A stretch of 64,000 bases of DNA from M3007 sp031425155 (lineage in GTDB: Bacteria > Bacteroidota > Bacteroidia > Chitinophagales > Saprospiraceae): positions 61,044-125,043 of the forward strand of contig JANPIV010000090.1 in assembly GCA_031425155.1 (NCBI GenBank), in the 5' to 3' direction. Within the stretch, counting starts at the first letter, position 1; the number at the start of each line of letters is the position of its first letter. A program made the translations under genes and the position numbers. Below, piece after piece: positions 36,859 to 44,183 of this stretch. The notes below the pieces were generated by a model that saw nothing but the letters and a program-made list of their open reading frames with translations, was not told where the DNA came from and did no database searches.

Positions 36859-37608
36859 ATGAAAACCCATCATTTATTACTTCCAAACCTTTCTTTCGAC
36901 TTCCTCCCCATCGAAGGCGGCCATTTCTACATGGGCGACGAGCATGGTGACCTTTGGGAAGATAGCCGACCCATACACCCAGTAGCCATCTCTGATTTCT
37001 ACCTGGCCAAGTTCCCGGTAACGCAAGCTTTGTGGAAAGCGGTGATGAACGGCGAAAACCCTTCCCGTTTTCAAGATGACGACCGGCCGGTGGAACAAGT
37101 GTCGTGGGACGATGCACAGGCGTTTATTAAAAAACTAAACCGCCAGACTGAAGCCAGCCGCCCGACAGGTCATGCCTATCGTCTCCCGACCGAAGCGGAG
37201 TGGGAATACGCGGCGCGCGGCGGCAAATACCACACAGAAGGCTACAAGTACGCAGGCAGCGACCGATTGAAAGATGTGGGCTGGTGTGAGGACAACAGCG
37301 ATAACGAGACCAAACCGGTCGGGTCAAAATACGCCAACCAGCTGGGCCTCCACGATATGAGCGGCAACGTGTGGGAATGGTGCGAAGACTGGTTTGGAGG
37401 CAGTGAGTATTACGAAAAATGCAAACAAATGGGCATGATGAAAAACCCTCAAGGGCCAAACAAGGGCACGAACCGCGTGATGCGCGGCGGCGGTTGGTTT
37501 TTCACGTTGCAGGATTGCCGTGTCGCCTTTCGCTACAACGGCACGCCGGGCCACCGGGACCGCAGCATCGGCTTCCGCCTCGTCCTTGCCCTGCAGTCAG
37601 TTGGCTAG
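36859..37608 (+). CDS. FGE/SUMF1-fold protein 1 with DGR-like variable C terminus
   Basis: A 249-aa formylglycine-generating-enzyme-like (C-type-lectin-fold) protein. Family marks include IEGGHFYMGDE, FPVTQALWKAVM, RPVEQVSWDDAQAFI, YRLPTEAEWEYAARGG and LHDMSGNVWEWCEDWF. The catalytic first cysteine of true FGE (Trp+2 in RGGSWxC) is replaced (RGGGWFFTLQDC), so it is probably a binder, not an enzyme. The last 45 residues form the variable region. Of the three it has the most divergent loop before that region (KCKQMGMMKNPQG). It is translated 14 bp after the ROCO-TIR gene. Start ATG at 36859 is the first in frame; no signal peptide, so it is cytoplasmic. Confidence 0.9.
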   Translation: MKTHHLLLPNLSFDFLPIEGGHFYMGDEHGDLWEDSRPIHPVAISDFYLAKFPVTQALWKAVMNGENPSRFQDDDRPVEQVSWDDAQAFIKKLNRQTEASRPTGHAYRLPTEAEWEYAARGGKYHTEGYKYAGSDRLKDVGWCEDNSDNETKPVGSKYANQLGLHDMSGNVWEWCEDWFGGSEYYEKCKQMGMMKNPQGPNKGTNRVMRGGGWFFTLQDCRVAFRYNGTPGHRDRSIGFRLVLALQSVG

Positions 37609-37639
37609 CCCATCTTGGCTTACCTGTGAGCAAAAGGAA
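37474..37639 (+). repeat. DGR-like variable region 1 and 3' conserved tail
   Basis: Aligns codon by codon with 38286-38451 and 39104-39269. Framework codons (CGC GTG, CGC GGC GGC, TGG, TGC CGT GTC GCC, CCG GGC, GGC TTC CGC) are almost identical in DNA. The variable codons here are ATG, GGT, TTT, TTC, ACG, TTG, GAT, TAC, AAC, GGC, ACG, CAC, CGC, AGC and ATC. The segment identity runs past the stop at 37608 through GGCTTACCTGTGAGCAA to 37639 and then ends. Confidence 0.75.
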
Positions 37640-37676
37640 TCTCTCCAATTCTGATTATTTCAATCACAGAAATGAT

Positions 37677-38420
37677 ATGCCTGAATTATACAAAGAAATC
37701 ATCAACGGCCACGAATTTTGGATGCTCCCGGTTGAAGGCGGCACTTTTTCCATGGGCGACGAATATGGCGATCTTACGGGCGACTGCCTTCCTACACATC
37801 GTGTGACCGTCCCCGATTTTTATCTTGGTAAGTACTCCGTCACGCAAACCTTGTGGAAAGCAGTAATGAACGGCGAAAATCCGTCTGAATTTAAAGGCGA
37901 TGATCGTCCAGTAGAACAAATCTCTTGGGATGATGCGCAGGAATTTATTGAAATTTTGAATGATCTGACTAGATCCAGCCGTCCAACTCAGCGCTTGTAT
38001 CGCTTACCTACCGAAGCAGAGTGGGAATACGCAGCACGCGGTGGCCCTCACCACGCAGAAGGTTACAAATATGCAGGTAGTGACCGCTTAAAAGATGTAG
38101 GTTGGTTTGAGGATAATAGCGGTAGCGAAACAAAACCAGTTGGCCTAAAATACCCCAACCAGTTGGGTCTCCACGATATGAGCGGCAACGTGTGGGAGTG
38201 GTGCGAAGACGACTGGCACGGCAGTTACAAAGGTGCACCTAACAATGGCAAGGCTTGGGTGGACCATCCACGGACAGGCGGACACCGCGTGGTTCGCGGC
38301 GGCGATTGGGGCAGCTCGGCGCAGGGCTGCCGTGTCGCCTGTCGCGGCACCTACGCGCCGGGCAACGGGGACGACGATCTCGGCTTCCGCCTCGCTCTTG
38401 CCCCGCAGCCAGTTGGTTAG
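37677..38420 (+). CDS. FGE/SUMF1-fold protein 2 with DGR-like variable C terminus
   Basis: A 247-aa paralogue of the proteins on either side. The start at 37677 (MPELYKEIINGHEFWMLPVE) is chosen because the same N terminus recurs in protein 3 (MLESYKEVINGHEFWMLPVQ); a longer reading from 37419 would overlap gene 1. Framework motifs VEGGTFSMGDE, YSVTQTLWKAVM, YRLPTEAEWEYAARGG and LHDMSGNVWEWCEDDW are intact. The FGE catalytic cysteine is replaced (RGGDWGSSAQGC). Synonymous positions differ widely from genes 1 and 3 over the first 200 codons but hardly in the C-terminal framework. Spacing to each neighbour is 68 bp. Confidence 0.9.
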   Translation: MPELYKEIINGHEFWMLPVEGGTFSMGDEYGDLTGDCLPTHRVTVPDFYLGKYSVTQTLWKAVMNGENPSEFKGDDRPVEQISWDDAQEFIEILNDLTRSSRPTQRLYRLPTEAEWEYAARGGPHHAEGYKYAGSDRLKDVGWFEDNSGSETKPVGLKYPNQLGLHDMSGNVWEWCEDDWHGSYKGAPNNGKAWVDHPRTGGHRVVRGGDWGSSAQGCRVACRGTYAPGNGDDDLGFRLALAPQPVG

Positions 38421-38451
38421 TCCATGCCGGCTTACCTGTGAGCAAAAGGAA
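38286..38451 (+). repeat. DGR-like variable region 2 and 3' conserved tail
   Basis: Same framework as regions 1 and 3. The variable codons here are GTT, GAT, GGC, AGC, TCG, GCG, GGC, GGC, ACC, TAC, GCG, AAC, GAC, GAT and CTC. Many are NNC codons, as expected if the template has AAC. The conserved tail continues 31 bp past the stop (GGCTTACCTGTGAGCAA included) and shares its end AAAAGGAA with region 1. Confidence 0.75.
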
Positions 38452-38488
38452 AGCGTTGCTTATTTCTTGACTGTTCAAATAACTAAAT

Positions 38489-39238
38489 ATGCTTGAGTCG
38501 TATAAAGAAGTCATCAACGGCCACGAATTTTGGATGCTCCCAGTCCAGGGCGGCCCCTTCCTCATGGGCAGCCCGAATGGCGAGGCTGATGCGTTTGACT
38601 ATGAAAGACCGCAGCATAAAGTGACCGTCCCCGATTTTTACCTCGGTAAATATCCCGTAACGCAAGCCCTGTGGAAGGCAATAATGCAGGGTGAAAACCC
38701 ATCCAGTTTTCAAGATGACGACCGCCCCGTGGAGCGGGTCTCCTGGGACGATGCGCAGGCGTTCATCAAACAATTGAACGAACTGACCACTTCTTCCCGC
38801 CCGACAGACCATTTCTATCGCCTCCCAACCGAGGCTGAATGGGAATACGCAGCACGCGGCGGCCCTCACCACGCAGAAGGCTATAAGTACGCGGGCAGCG
38901 ACCGACTAAAAGATGTAGCCTGGTTTAAAAACAACAGCGAAGGCGAAACAAAACCGGTCGGATTAAAATACGCCAACCAGTTAGGCCTCCATGATATGAG
39001 TGGTAATGTGCACGAGTGGTGTGAGGACGACTGGCGCGACAATTACAACGGCGCACCAAGCGATGGTACGGCTTGGGTGGACCGCCCACAACGGGGCGCG
39101 AGTCGCGTGGACCGCGGCGGCAGTTGGGTCGGCCAAGCCCATAAGTGCCGCGTCGCCTGTCGCCACGACTACCCGCCGGGCAGCCGATGGAGCCTTCTCG
39201 GCTTCCGCCTTGCTCTTGCCCCGCAGTCAGTTGGTTAG
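38489..39238 (+). CDS. FGE/SUMF1-fold protein 3 with DGR-like variable C terminus
   Basis: A 249-aa paralogue, closest to protein 2. VQGGPFLMGSPNGEADAFD replaces the GDE-type loop and matches the more usual SUMF1 form (MGSPxxE). YPVTQALWKAIM, RPVERVSWDDAQAFI, YRLPTEAEWEYAARGG and LHDMSGNVHEWCEDDW follow. The catalytic cysteine is again absent (RGGSWVGQAHKC). It ends the operon; an amino-acid permease on the other strand begins its stop 57 bp away. The conserved tail of the variable region (to 39262) occupies about half of that gap. Confidence 0.9.
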   Translation: MLESYKEVINGHEFWMLPVQGGPFLMGSPNGEADAFDYERPQHKVTVPDFYLGKYPVTQALWKAIMQGENPSSFQDDDRPVERVSWDDAQAFIKQLNELTTSSRPTDHFYRLPTEAEWEYAARGGPHHAEGYKYAGSDRLKDVAWFKNNSEGETKPVGLKYANQLGLHDMSGNVHEWCEDDWRDNYNGAPSDGTAWVDRPQRGASRVDRGGSWVGQAHKCRVACRHDYPPGSRWSLLGFRLALAPQSVG

Positions 39239-39262
39239 TCCATGTCGGCTTACCTGTGAGCA
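39104..39262 (+). repeat. DGR-like variable region 3 and 3' conserved tail
   Basis: The variable codons here are GAC, AGT, GTC, GGC, CAA, GCC, CAT, AAG, CAC, GAC, CCG, AGC, CGA, TGG, AGC, CTT and CTC. The position that is ACG in region 1 and GCG in region 2 is CCG here, and ATC/CTC/CTC follows the same rule: substitutions at a likely template adenine. The conserved tail runs to 39262 (24 bp past the stop). Confidence 0.75.
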
Positions 39263-39295
39263 ACGGCCTCGTGCGCTGGCGATACCGCCAAGCAT

Positions 39296-40636
39296 TTACT
39301 TCTTCCTAAAATAAAACCAATAAGCCAGCCACCCCACCACCGCCACCACCAAACCCGCTCCCGCCTGGATAGGCCGACCCACCAAAGTAAAAACCAGGAA
39401 CAAACCGACGGACCCCACAAAAATAAGCGGCGTAACCGGGTAGCCCCAGGTCCGGTAGCCACGCTCGGCCTGCGGGTATTTACGCCGAAAAACGAAAATG
39501 GCCGTGCCCACCATCCCCAGCCCGATCCAGTCCATAAAGGTCACGTACTCGATCAGGTTCTCAAAGGTGCCCCAGAACAGGAGCAAGAAGACCGACCAAC
39601 CGCTTTGGATCAGAATGGCGTTCACGGGGGTGCGCCAGCGGGGGTGTACCTCGGCCAGTTTTTTGAAAAAAATGCCGTCTTTGGCCATTGCGTAATAAAT
39701 GCGCGGGGAGGTCATGCAGTAAATGCCCGTAGTGCCAAAAGTAGAAAGCGCGATCAGAAAAGCCATCAGCAAACCCGCACCGGGATAGACCAGGCGCATC
39801 GCATCGGCGGCGACGGTCTTGGACTGGGCGATCTGCTCGATGGGCAGCAGGCGCATGTAGGCGAGGTTGGCTGATACATACACAAAGGTGACGATGGCTG
39901 CCCCAATCATCATCGCGCGGGGCACGTTGCGTTGCGGATTTTGGGTTTCGCCCGCGACAAAAGAAGCGTGTTGCCAGCCCCCGTAACTCCACAGTACGCC
40001 GATAAAGGCAGCGGCAAAAGCAGTGAAAAAATTGGCTGGTGGCGTGTTGGCAAAGGCACTGCTGGCATTGGCCGGAGCCACCGCAGGATTCAGAAAAAAC
40101 CAGCCCGCCAGGATGATTAAGGCCAGCCCTACCAGTTTGGCTCCGGTAAACAGGTTGGCGATCCACTCTCCGATTTTTACGCCAAATAAATTGACGACCG
40201 TCAAGAAAATGGTGATGCCGAGGGCCAGAGGCAGCGTCCAGCGGGTCCCACTACTGCCGCCAAACAAATACAGCAGGTGCTCTGCGCACACCACCGTCAG
40301 CGCGGCGATGCTGCCCGAAGTGCTGATAAACAGGATGAACCAGCCATAGAGAAATCCCACCGTGTCGCCGTACGCCTCCCGCAAATACACGTACAGCCCA
40401 CCCGCGCCGGGGAACATGCTGCCCATTTCCGCAAAAGTGAGCGCGCCGGTCAGAGCGACTACGCCACCCAACACCCACAGCGCAATGACCAATTCCGGCG
40501 AATGTACTTCCAGTGCAATTTTGCCCGGCGTACGGAAGATGCCGCTGCCAATGGTACTGCCGACGGCAATCATCGTGAGGCCATAAAGAGTCAGGGAACG
40601 GCGTAATTCAGCAGATAAGTGGTCAACAAACGGCAT
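39296..40636 (-). CDS. Amino-acid permease (APC superfamily)
   Basis: A 446-aa transporter with about 12 membrane helices. The first helix has the APC substrate-binding stretch AVGSTIGSGIFRTPGKIA, and the loop 'GALTFAEMGSMFPGAGGLYVYLREAYG' (from GALTFAEMG to REAYG) is typical of APC family 2.A.3. A later helix has SYGGWQHASFVAGE. It is likely to import or exchange an amino acid, possibly as a serine/threonine-type exchanger; the substrate is unclear. It is downstream of mnmG on the same strand, with a gap of about 130 bp. Confidence 0.9.
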   Translation of the reverse strand: MPFVDHLSAELRRSLTLYGLTMIAVGSTIGSGIFRTPGKIALEVHSPELVIALWVLGGVVALTGALTFAEMGSMFPGAGGLYVYLREAYGDTVGFLYGWFILFISTSGSIAALTVVCAEHLLYLFGGSSGTRWTLPLALGITIFLTVVNLFGVKIGEWIANLFTGAKLVGLALIILAGWFFLNPAVAPANASSAFANTPPANFFTAFAAAFIGVLWSYGGWQHASFVAGETQNPQRNVPRAMMIGAAIVTFVYVSANLAYMRLLPIEQIAQSKTVAADAMRLVYPGAGLLMAFLIALSTFGTTGIYCMTSPRIYYAMAKDGIFFKKLAEVHPRWRTPVNAILIQSGWSVFLLLFWGTFENLIEYVTFMDWIGLGMVGTAIFVFRRKYPQAERGYRTWGYPVTPLIFVGSVGLFLVFTLVGRPIQAGAGLVVAVVGWLAYWFYFRKK

Positions 40637-40767
40637 GGCCTGGTGCAGCGATCAATGCAGCTCCAAGGTAATCAGGCGTTGGTCATTTGGCCACATTACG
40701 TCTTATAAGGAAGTCCACTTTCGGTTTCGCCTATTGCTTCGTTGTCAATTTCCAGGCGGATGTCATC

Positions 40768-42633
40768 CTACCGCCCCAAATGCACTAGCAACACGCTCAC
40801 ATCCGCCGGGCTCACCCCGGAAATACGGCTGGCCTGCCCGATAGTCCGCGGCTTGTGGCGAGCCAGTTTGTCGCGAGCCTCGATGCTGAGCGCGGCAATG
40901 CCCCGATAATCAAAGTCTTCCTGCAAATTCAGGTTTTCCAGGCGGCTGGTTTTCTGCACCATTTCTTCTTCCTTGCGGATATAGCCCTCGTATTTGACGT
41001 TTATTTCGGCCAACTCTATCACTTCGGTATCGTAGGGTGCGAGAAAAGCCGCCAGTTCCGGTAGCGACTGGGCCATCGTTTTGATGTCGGCTTGCGGGCG
41101 GAGCAGGATGTTGTGCAATTTGCTTTTTTGCTGAATAGTAGCCGTGTCCATGCTGGTCAGGTAGCCATTTACCTCTTCGGGCAGCACGGCGGCGAGGCGC
41201 AAAAACGCTTCGATCTCCGCTGTCGCCTGGTTCTTGGCGCGTACGCGGTCCATGCGGGCATCGGTGCCACGCACGCCCAGGCGATGGGCGATGGGCGTGA
41301 GGCGTAGGTCGGCATTGTCCTGCCGGAGCAGAATGCGGTATTCCGCCCGGCTGGTGAACATGCGGTAAGGTTCCTGGGTGCCTTTGTTCACCAGGTCATC
41401 TATGAGCACGCCGATGTAGGCTTCCGAGCGTTTGAGTACCAGCGGTGCCTCATTTTTCACGGCCAGCGCGGCATTCATACCCGCCATAAGTCCCTGACAG
41501 GCAGCCTCTTCGTAACCCGTAGTGCCATTGATCTGGCCAGCAAAAAAGAGGTTTTTAACTAAATTGGTTTCCAGCGTCGTCTGCAATTGGGTGGGCGGAA
41601 AATAGTCGTATTCGATGGCATAACCGGGGCGGAACATCCGCACATTTTCGAGGCCGGGAATCAGCCGCAGGGCTTTGAATTGCACGTCTTCGGGTAGCGA
41701 CGAGGAAAAACCGTTGATGTAAATTTCGCAGGTATCGCGGCCTTCCGGCTCCACAAAGAGCTGATGGCGGTCTTTATCACTGAACCGATCAATTTTATCT
41801 TCAATACTGGGGCAATAACGCGGCCCCACGCCCTGAATGCGACCGCTGAACATGGGCGATTGATCAAAACCCGTCCGCAGCATATCGTGGACCTGCTGAT
41901 TGGTGTAGGTACTCCAGCAGCAGAGTTGATCGGTCAGCACGGGCGTGTCCGTATAACTGAACCGGCCCGGCGGCGTGTCGCCTTCCTGGCGTTCCATTCT
42001 GGAATAATCCAGTGAGCGACCATCCAGGCGTGGCGGAGTGCCAGTCTTCATGCGCCCGGATTCAAAACCGAGTTCGACGAGTTGTTCGGTAATCCCGCGC
42101 GCAGCACTTTCACCGGCCCGGCCACCGCCAAATTGCTTTTCGCCGATGTGGATAATGCCGTTCAGGAAAGTACCATTGGTTAATATAACTGCCTCACTTT
42201 CAATCTCTAAGCCCATGCCGGTGCGTACGCCCTGTGCGCGTCCGTCTTTGACCAGCAGGCTACTCACCATGTCCTGCCAAAAGTCAATGTTGGGGTGTTG
42301 CTCCAGCATTTGCCGCCATTTAGCAGCGAAACGCATCCGGTCGCTTTGCGCCCGCGGGCTCCACATGGCGGGGCCTTTCGAGCGGTTAAGCATCCGAAAT
42401 TGCACGGCGGTATGGTCGGTCACGATGCCGGAATATCCACCCAGCGCATCTATTTCACGCACGATCTGGCCTTTGGCCACGCCACCCATCGCCGGATTGC
42501 AGCTCATCTGCGCAATGGTCTGCATATTCATCGTCACCAGCAGCACTTTGCTGCCGAGATTGGCGGCGGCGACCGCTGCTTCGCAACCGGCGTGGCCCGC
42601 GCCCACCACTATGACATCGTATTTTGGAAACAT
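40768..42633 (-). CDS. mnmG: tRNA uridine-5-carboxymethylaminomethyl modification enzyme MnmG (GidA)
   Basis: A 621-aa FAD protein that, with MnmE, installs the cmnm5 group on the wobble uridine of certain tRNAs. VIVVGAGHAGCEAAVAAANLG is the Rossmann start (within the first 30 residues). NPAMGGVAKGQIVREIDALG, RAQSDRMRFA, TGTFLNGIIHIGEK, GTPPRLDGRSLDY and PGYAIEYDYFPP are highly conserved. The C-terminal helical domain ends with SRISGVSPADVSVLLVHLGR. The length is standard. mnmG is often close to oriC in bacteria, and here is 35 kb from the candidate origin. Confidence 0.98.
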   Translation of the reverse strand: MFPKYDVIVVGAGHAGCEAAVAAANLGSKVLLVTMNMQTIAQMSCNPAMGGVAKGQIVREIDALGGYSGIVTDHTAVQFRMLNRSKGPAMWSPRAQSDRMRFAAKWRQMLEQHPNIDFWQDMVSSLLVKDGRAQGVRTGMGLEIESEAVILTNGTFLNGIIHIGEKQFGGGRAGESAARGITEQLVELGFESGRMKTGTPPRLDGRSLDYSRMERQEGDTPPGRFSYTDTPVLTDQLCCWSTYTNQQVHDMLRTGFDQSPMFSGRIQGVGPRYCPSIEDKIDRFSDKDRHQLFVEPEGRDTCEIYINGFSSSLPEDVQFKALRLIPGLENVRMFRPGYAIEYDYFPPTQLQTTLETNLVKNLFFAGQINGTTGYEEAACQGLMAGMNAALAVKNEAPLVLKRSEAYIGVLIDDLVNKGTQEPYRMFTSRAEYRILLRQDNADLRLTPIAHRLGVRGTDARMDRVRAKNQATAEIEAFLRLAAVLPEEVNGYLTSMDTATIQQKSKLHNILLRPQADIKTMAQSLPELAAFLAPYDTEVIELAEINVKYEGYIRKEEEMVQKTSRLENLNLQEDFDYRGIAALSIEARDKLARHKPRTIGQASRISGVSPADVSVLLVHLGR

Positions 42634-42843
42634 GGAATTATAAATAATGTGGTCAATACAGCCAATGTGAATAATTGACTACATACTTCCCTCAATCTTG
42701 AAAAGGTAGAAAAAGGTGGCAAAGATAGGGGTTTTAACCCAAATAAACCCTGTTTGGCAGTTGGATGGACTATATTTAGACACCAACTCCTGATGTATTG
42801 AGTTTTTGAATTGGAACCATTAACTTTGCCTAAAAAGCGCGAC

Positions 42844-43098
42844 ATGACTACGGAAATTCTGGAGCGGAAACTGAATATCATTGGTCGGGTAGCGGCCCTG
42901 AATGATGAACACCTGCTCGCATTGATTGAAAATCTGCTCTTTGATGAGACAGAAACTTTGGATGATGACTCTTTGACAGAAAGTGAATCTGCTTTGCTAC
43001 GCGAACGAGTAGCCGCATACCATGCAGATACAGAAGATGAACTCCCCTGGGAAGAAGTAAAAACAAACCTAAAAACTCGTTATGCCCTACGCGGTTAA
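42844..43098 (+). CDS. Antitoxin-like protein of a RelE/ParE pair
   Basis: An 84-aa acidic protein. The ATG at 42844 is preferred over a TTG 33 bp upstream. The N-terminal half (TTEILERKLNIIGRVAALND) is helical; the C-terminal half is acidic and disordered-like (ETLDDDSLTESESALLRERV, EDELPWEEVKTNLKTRY), as in antitoxins that wrap their toxin. It overlaps the downstream toxin gene by 17 bp, which implies translational coupling. It probably represses its own promoter; the 209-bp region upstream also holds the mnmG promoter. Confidence 0.8.
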   Translation: MTTEILERKLNIIGRVAALNDEHLLALIENLLFDETETLDDDSLTESESALLRERVAAYHADTEDELPWEEVKTNLKTRYALRG

Positions 43099-43384
43099 GT
43101 TTTCCCGCCTTGCCGCTCAGGATTTGCAAGAAATATGCGATTGGTATGAGGCGCAGTCTCTTGGCCTTTCCGATAAATTCCTGGAAGTTCTACAAATTAT
43201 GGTAGAACAAATAGGCGAAAACCCTTATCGATTTATGGAAAAAGGAGATAGTGCCAGGATGGTATTGCTAAAAAAATTTCCTTACAAAATCTTTTATATG
43301 GTAAACGAATCTAAACGCACCGCACGGGTCATTGCGTTGATGCATCGAGCAAGATCTCCTAAAGTGTGGCAGGGACGAGTATGA
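43082..43384 (+). CDS. RelE/ParE-family toxin
   Basis: A 100-aa protein. The fold is recognisable from 'VKFSRLAAQDLQEICDWYE', 'GLSDKFLEVLQIMVEQIGEN', YRFMEK and the strand pair LLKKFPYKIFYMVNESKRTARV followed by IALMHRARSPKVW. These match the ParE/RelE 'Txe-YoeB' superfamily of ribosome-dependent nucleases or gyrase inhibitors; which of the two cannot be decided. It overlaps the antitoxin, so the two form a toxin-antitoxin module. Confidence 0.87.
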   Translation: MPYAVKFSRLAAQDLQEICDWYEAQSLGLSDKFLEVLQIMVEQIGENPYRFMEKGDSARMVLLKKFPYKIFYMVNESKRTARVIALMHRARSPKVWQGRV

Positions 43385-43417
43385 TCTTTCTTCTAAAAGA
43401 ACTTCAACCATCTCTGC

Positions 43418-44095
43418 TCAATCCTGACTCTTTATGGGGCCAAAAGAAACACCTACCTTCAGCGACAACATTCCATTTTTCTTAACCACCTGATTAGCGT
43501 CAGGATGCGGCTGCATATTGACGAGGCCCAGCGCGTAAGCCGCTGATAAACGAAACTGCCGAACCATCAGCCCCGCTTCAAATTGTAAACCGGCATCCAA
43601 ATGTTGAAAGTCATCAGTGGCTGCGTTGTTGCCCCAGATTATGTTTCTATCCTGCGGTAAAGGCAAATCCACATAACTTGGCCCCGCCCATTCGGAATGG
43701 TAAGAACCGCCCAGACCATAAGCAACATAAGGGCCGAGCCCTGCATAAAGCTTTCCATTGGTCAGTGCCACGATGGCTGGAATTTGCAAATAATAAGGCC
43801 GGTAATGAGCCTCATAGTGGATTACACTCTGATTGATTTCGTAGGAAAACCCTCGCCTTTCTACTTGCAAACCCGTACGCAAGAGTAGAATTTTAGTCAA
43901 AGAAATCTCTGCGGATAACCCGGCTTGAAAACCAACCACCCTATACTGCTCGGTTCTAACATCATCGAAATCACCTCCACTGGCCGATAAATGGCATACA
44001 TTAACTCCTGCCTGAAGCCCCCATTTTACGCTGGATTGGGCCGAAGCGACAAAGTTTAGCAGACATAAAAAGCAAGAAACAAAAACAATCTTCAT
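43418..44095 (-). CDS. Outer-membrane beta-barrel protein (PorT-like)
   Basis: A 225-aa protein with signal peptide (MKIVFVSCFLCLLNFVASAQ) and a small barrel domain of the Bacteroidota 'porin family / outer membrane protein beta-barrel' type. Strand patterns include VKWGLQAGVNVCHLSASGG, VGFQAGLSAEISL, KILLLRTGLQVERRGF and a final GMLSLKVGVSF. Many such proteins occur in each genome; function unknown. It is convergent with the toxin gene (33-bp gap). Confidence 0.85.
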   Translation of the reverse strand: MKIVFVSCFLCLLNFVASAQSSVKWGLQAGVNVCHLSASGGDFDDVRTEQYRVVGFQAGLSAEISLTKILLLRTGLQVERRGFSYEINQSVIHYEAHYRPYYLQIPAIVALTNGKLYAGLGPYVAYGLGGSYHSEWAGPSYVDLPLPQDRNIIWGNNAATDDFQHLDAGLQFEAGLMVRQFRLSAAYALGLVNMQPHPDANQVVKKNGMLSLKVGVSFGPIKSQD

Positions 44096-44183
44096 GTTAT
44101 TTTGAGGCTAATCGTTTTTAAATAAATTATTTACGCATTAATTTTTAATTATATTAAATTCAATTTTTGCAAACGTAAAACCA

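Noticed and set aside
37419..37676. 86-residue N-terminal extension of the second FGE-fold protein
   Set aside because: It would overlap the end of gene 1 in another frame and has no match in the paralogues, which start with the xxYKExINGHEFWML pattern.
36859..39262. Tandem FGE-fold genes as simple recent gene duplicates
   Set aside because: Simple duplication would leave synonymous identity along the whole gene; instead the first 200 codons are diverged and only the variable-region framework and 3' tail are nearly identical.
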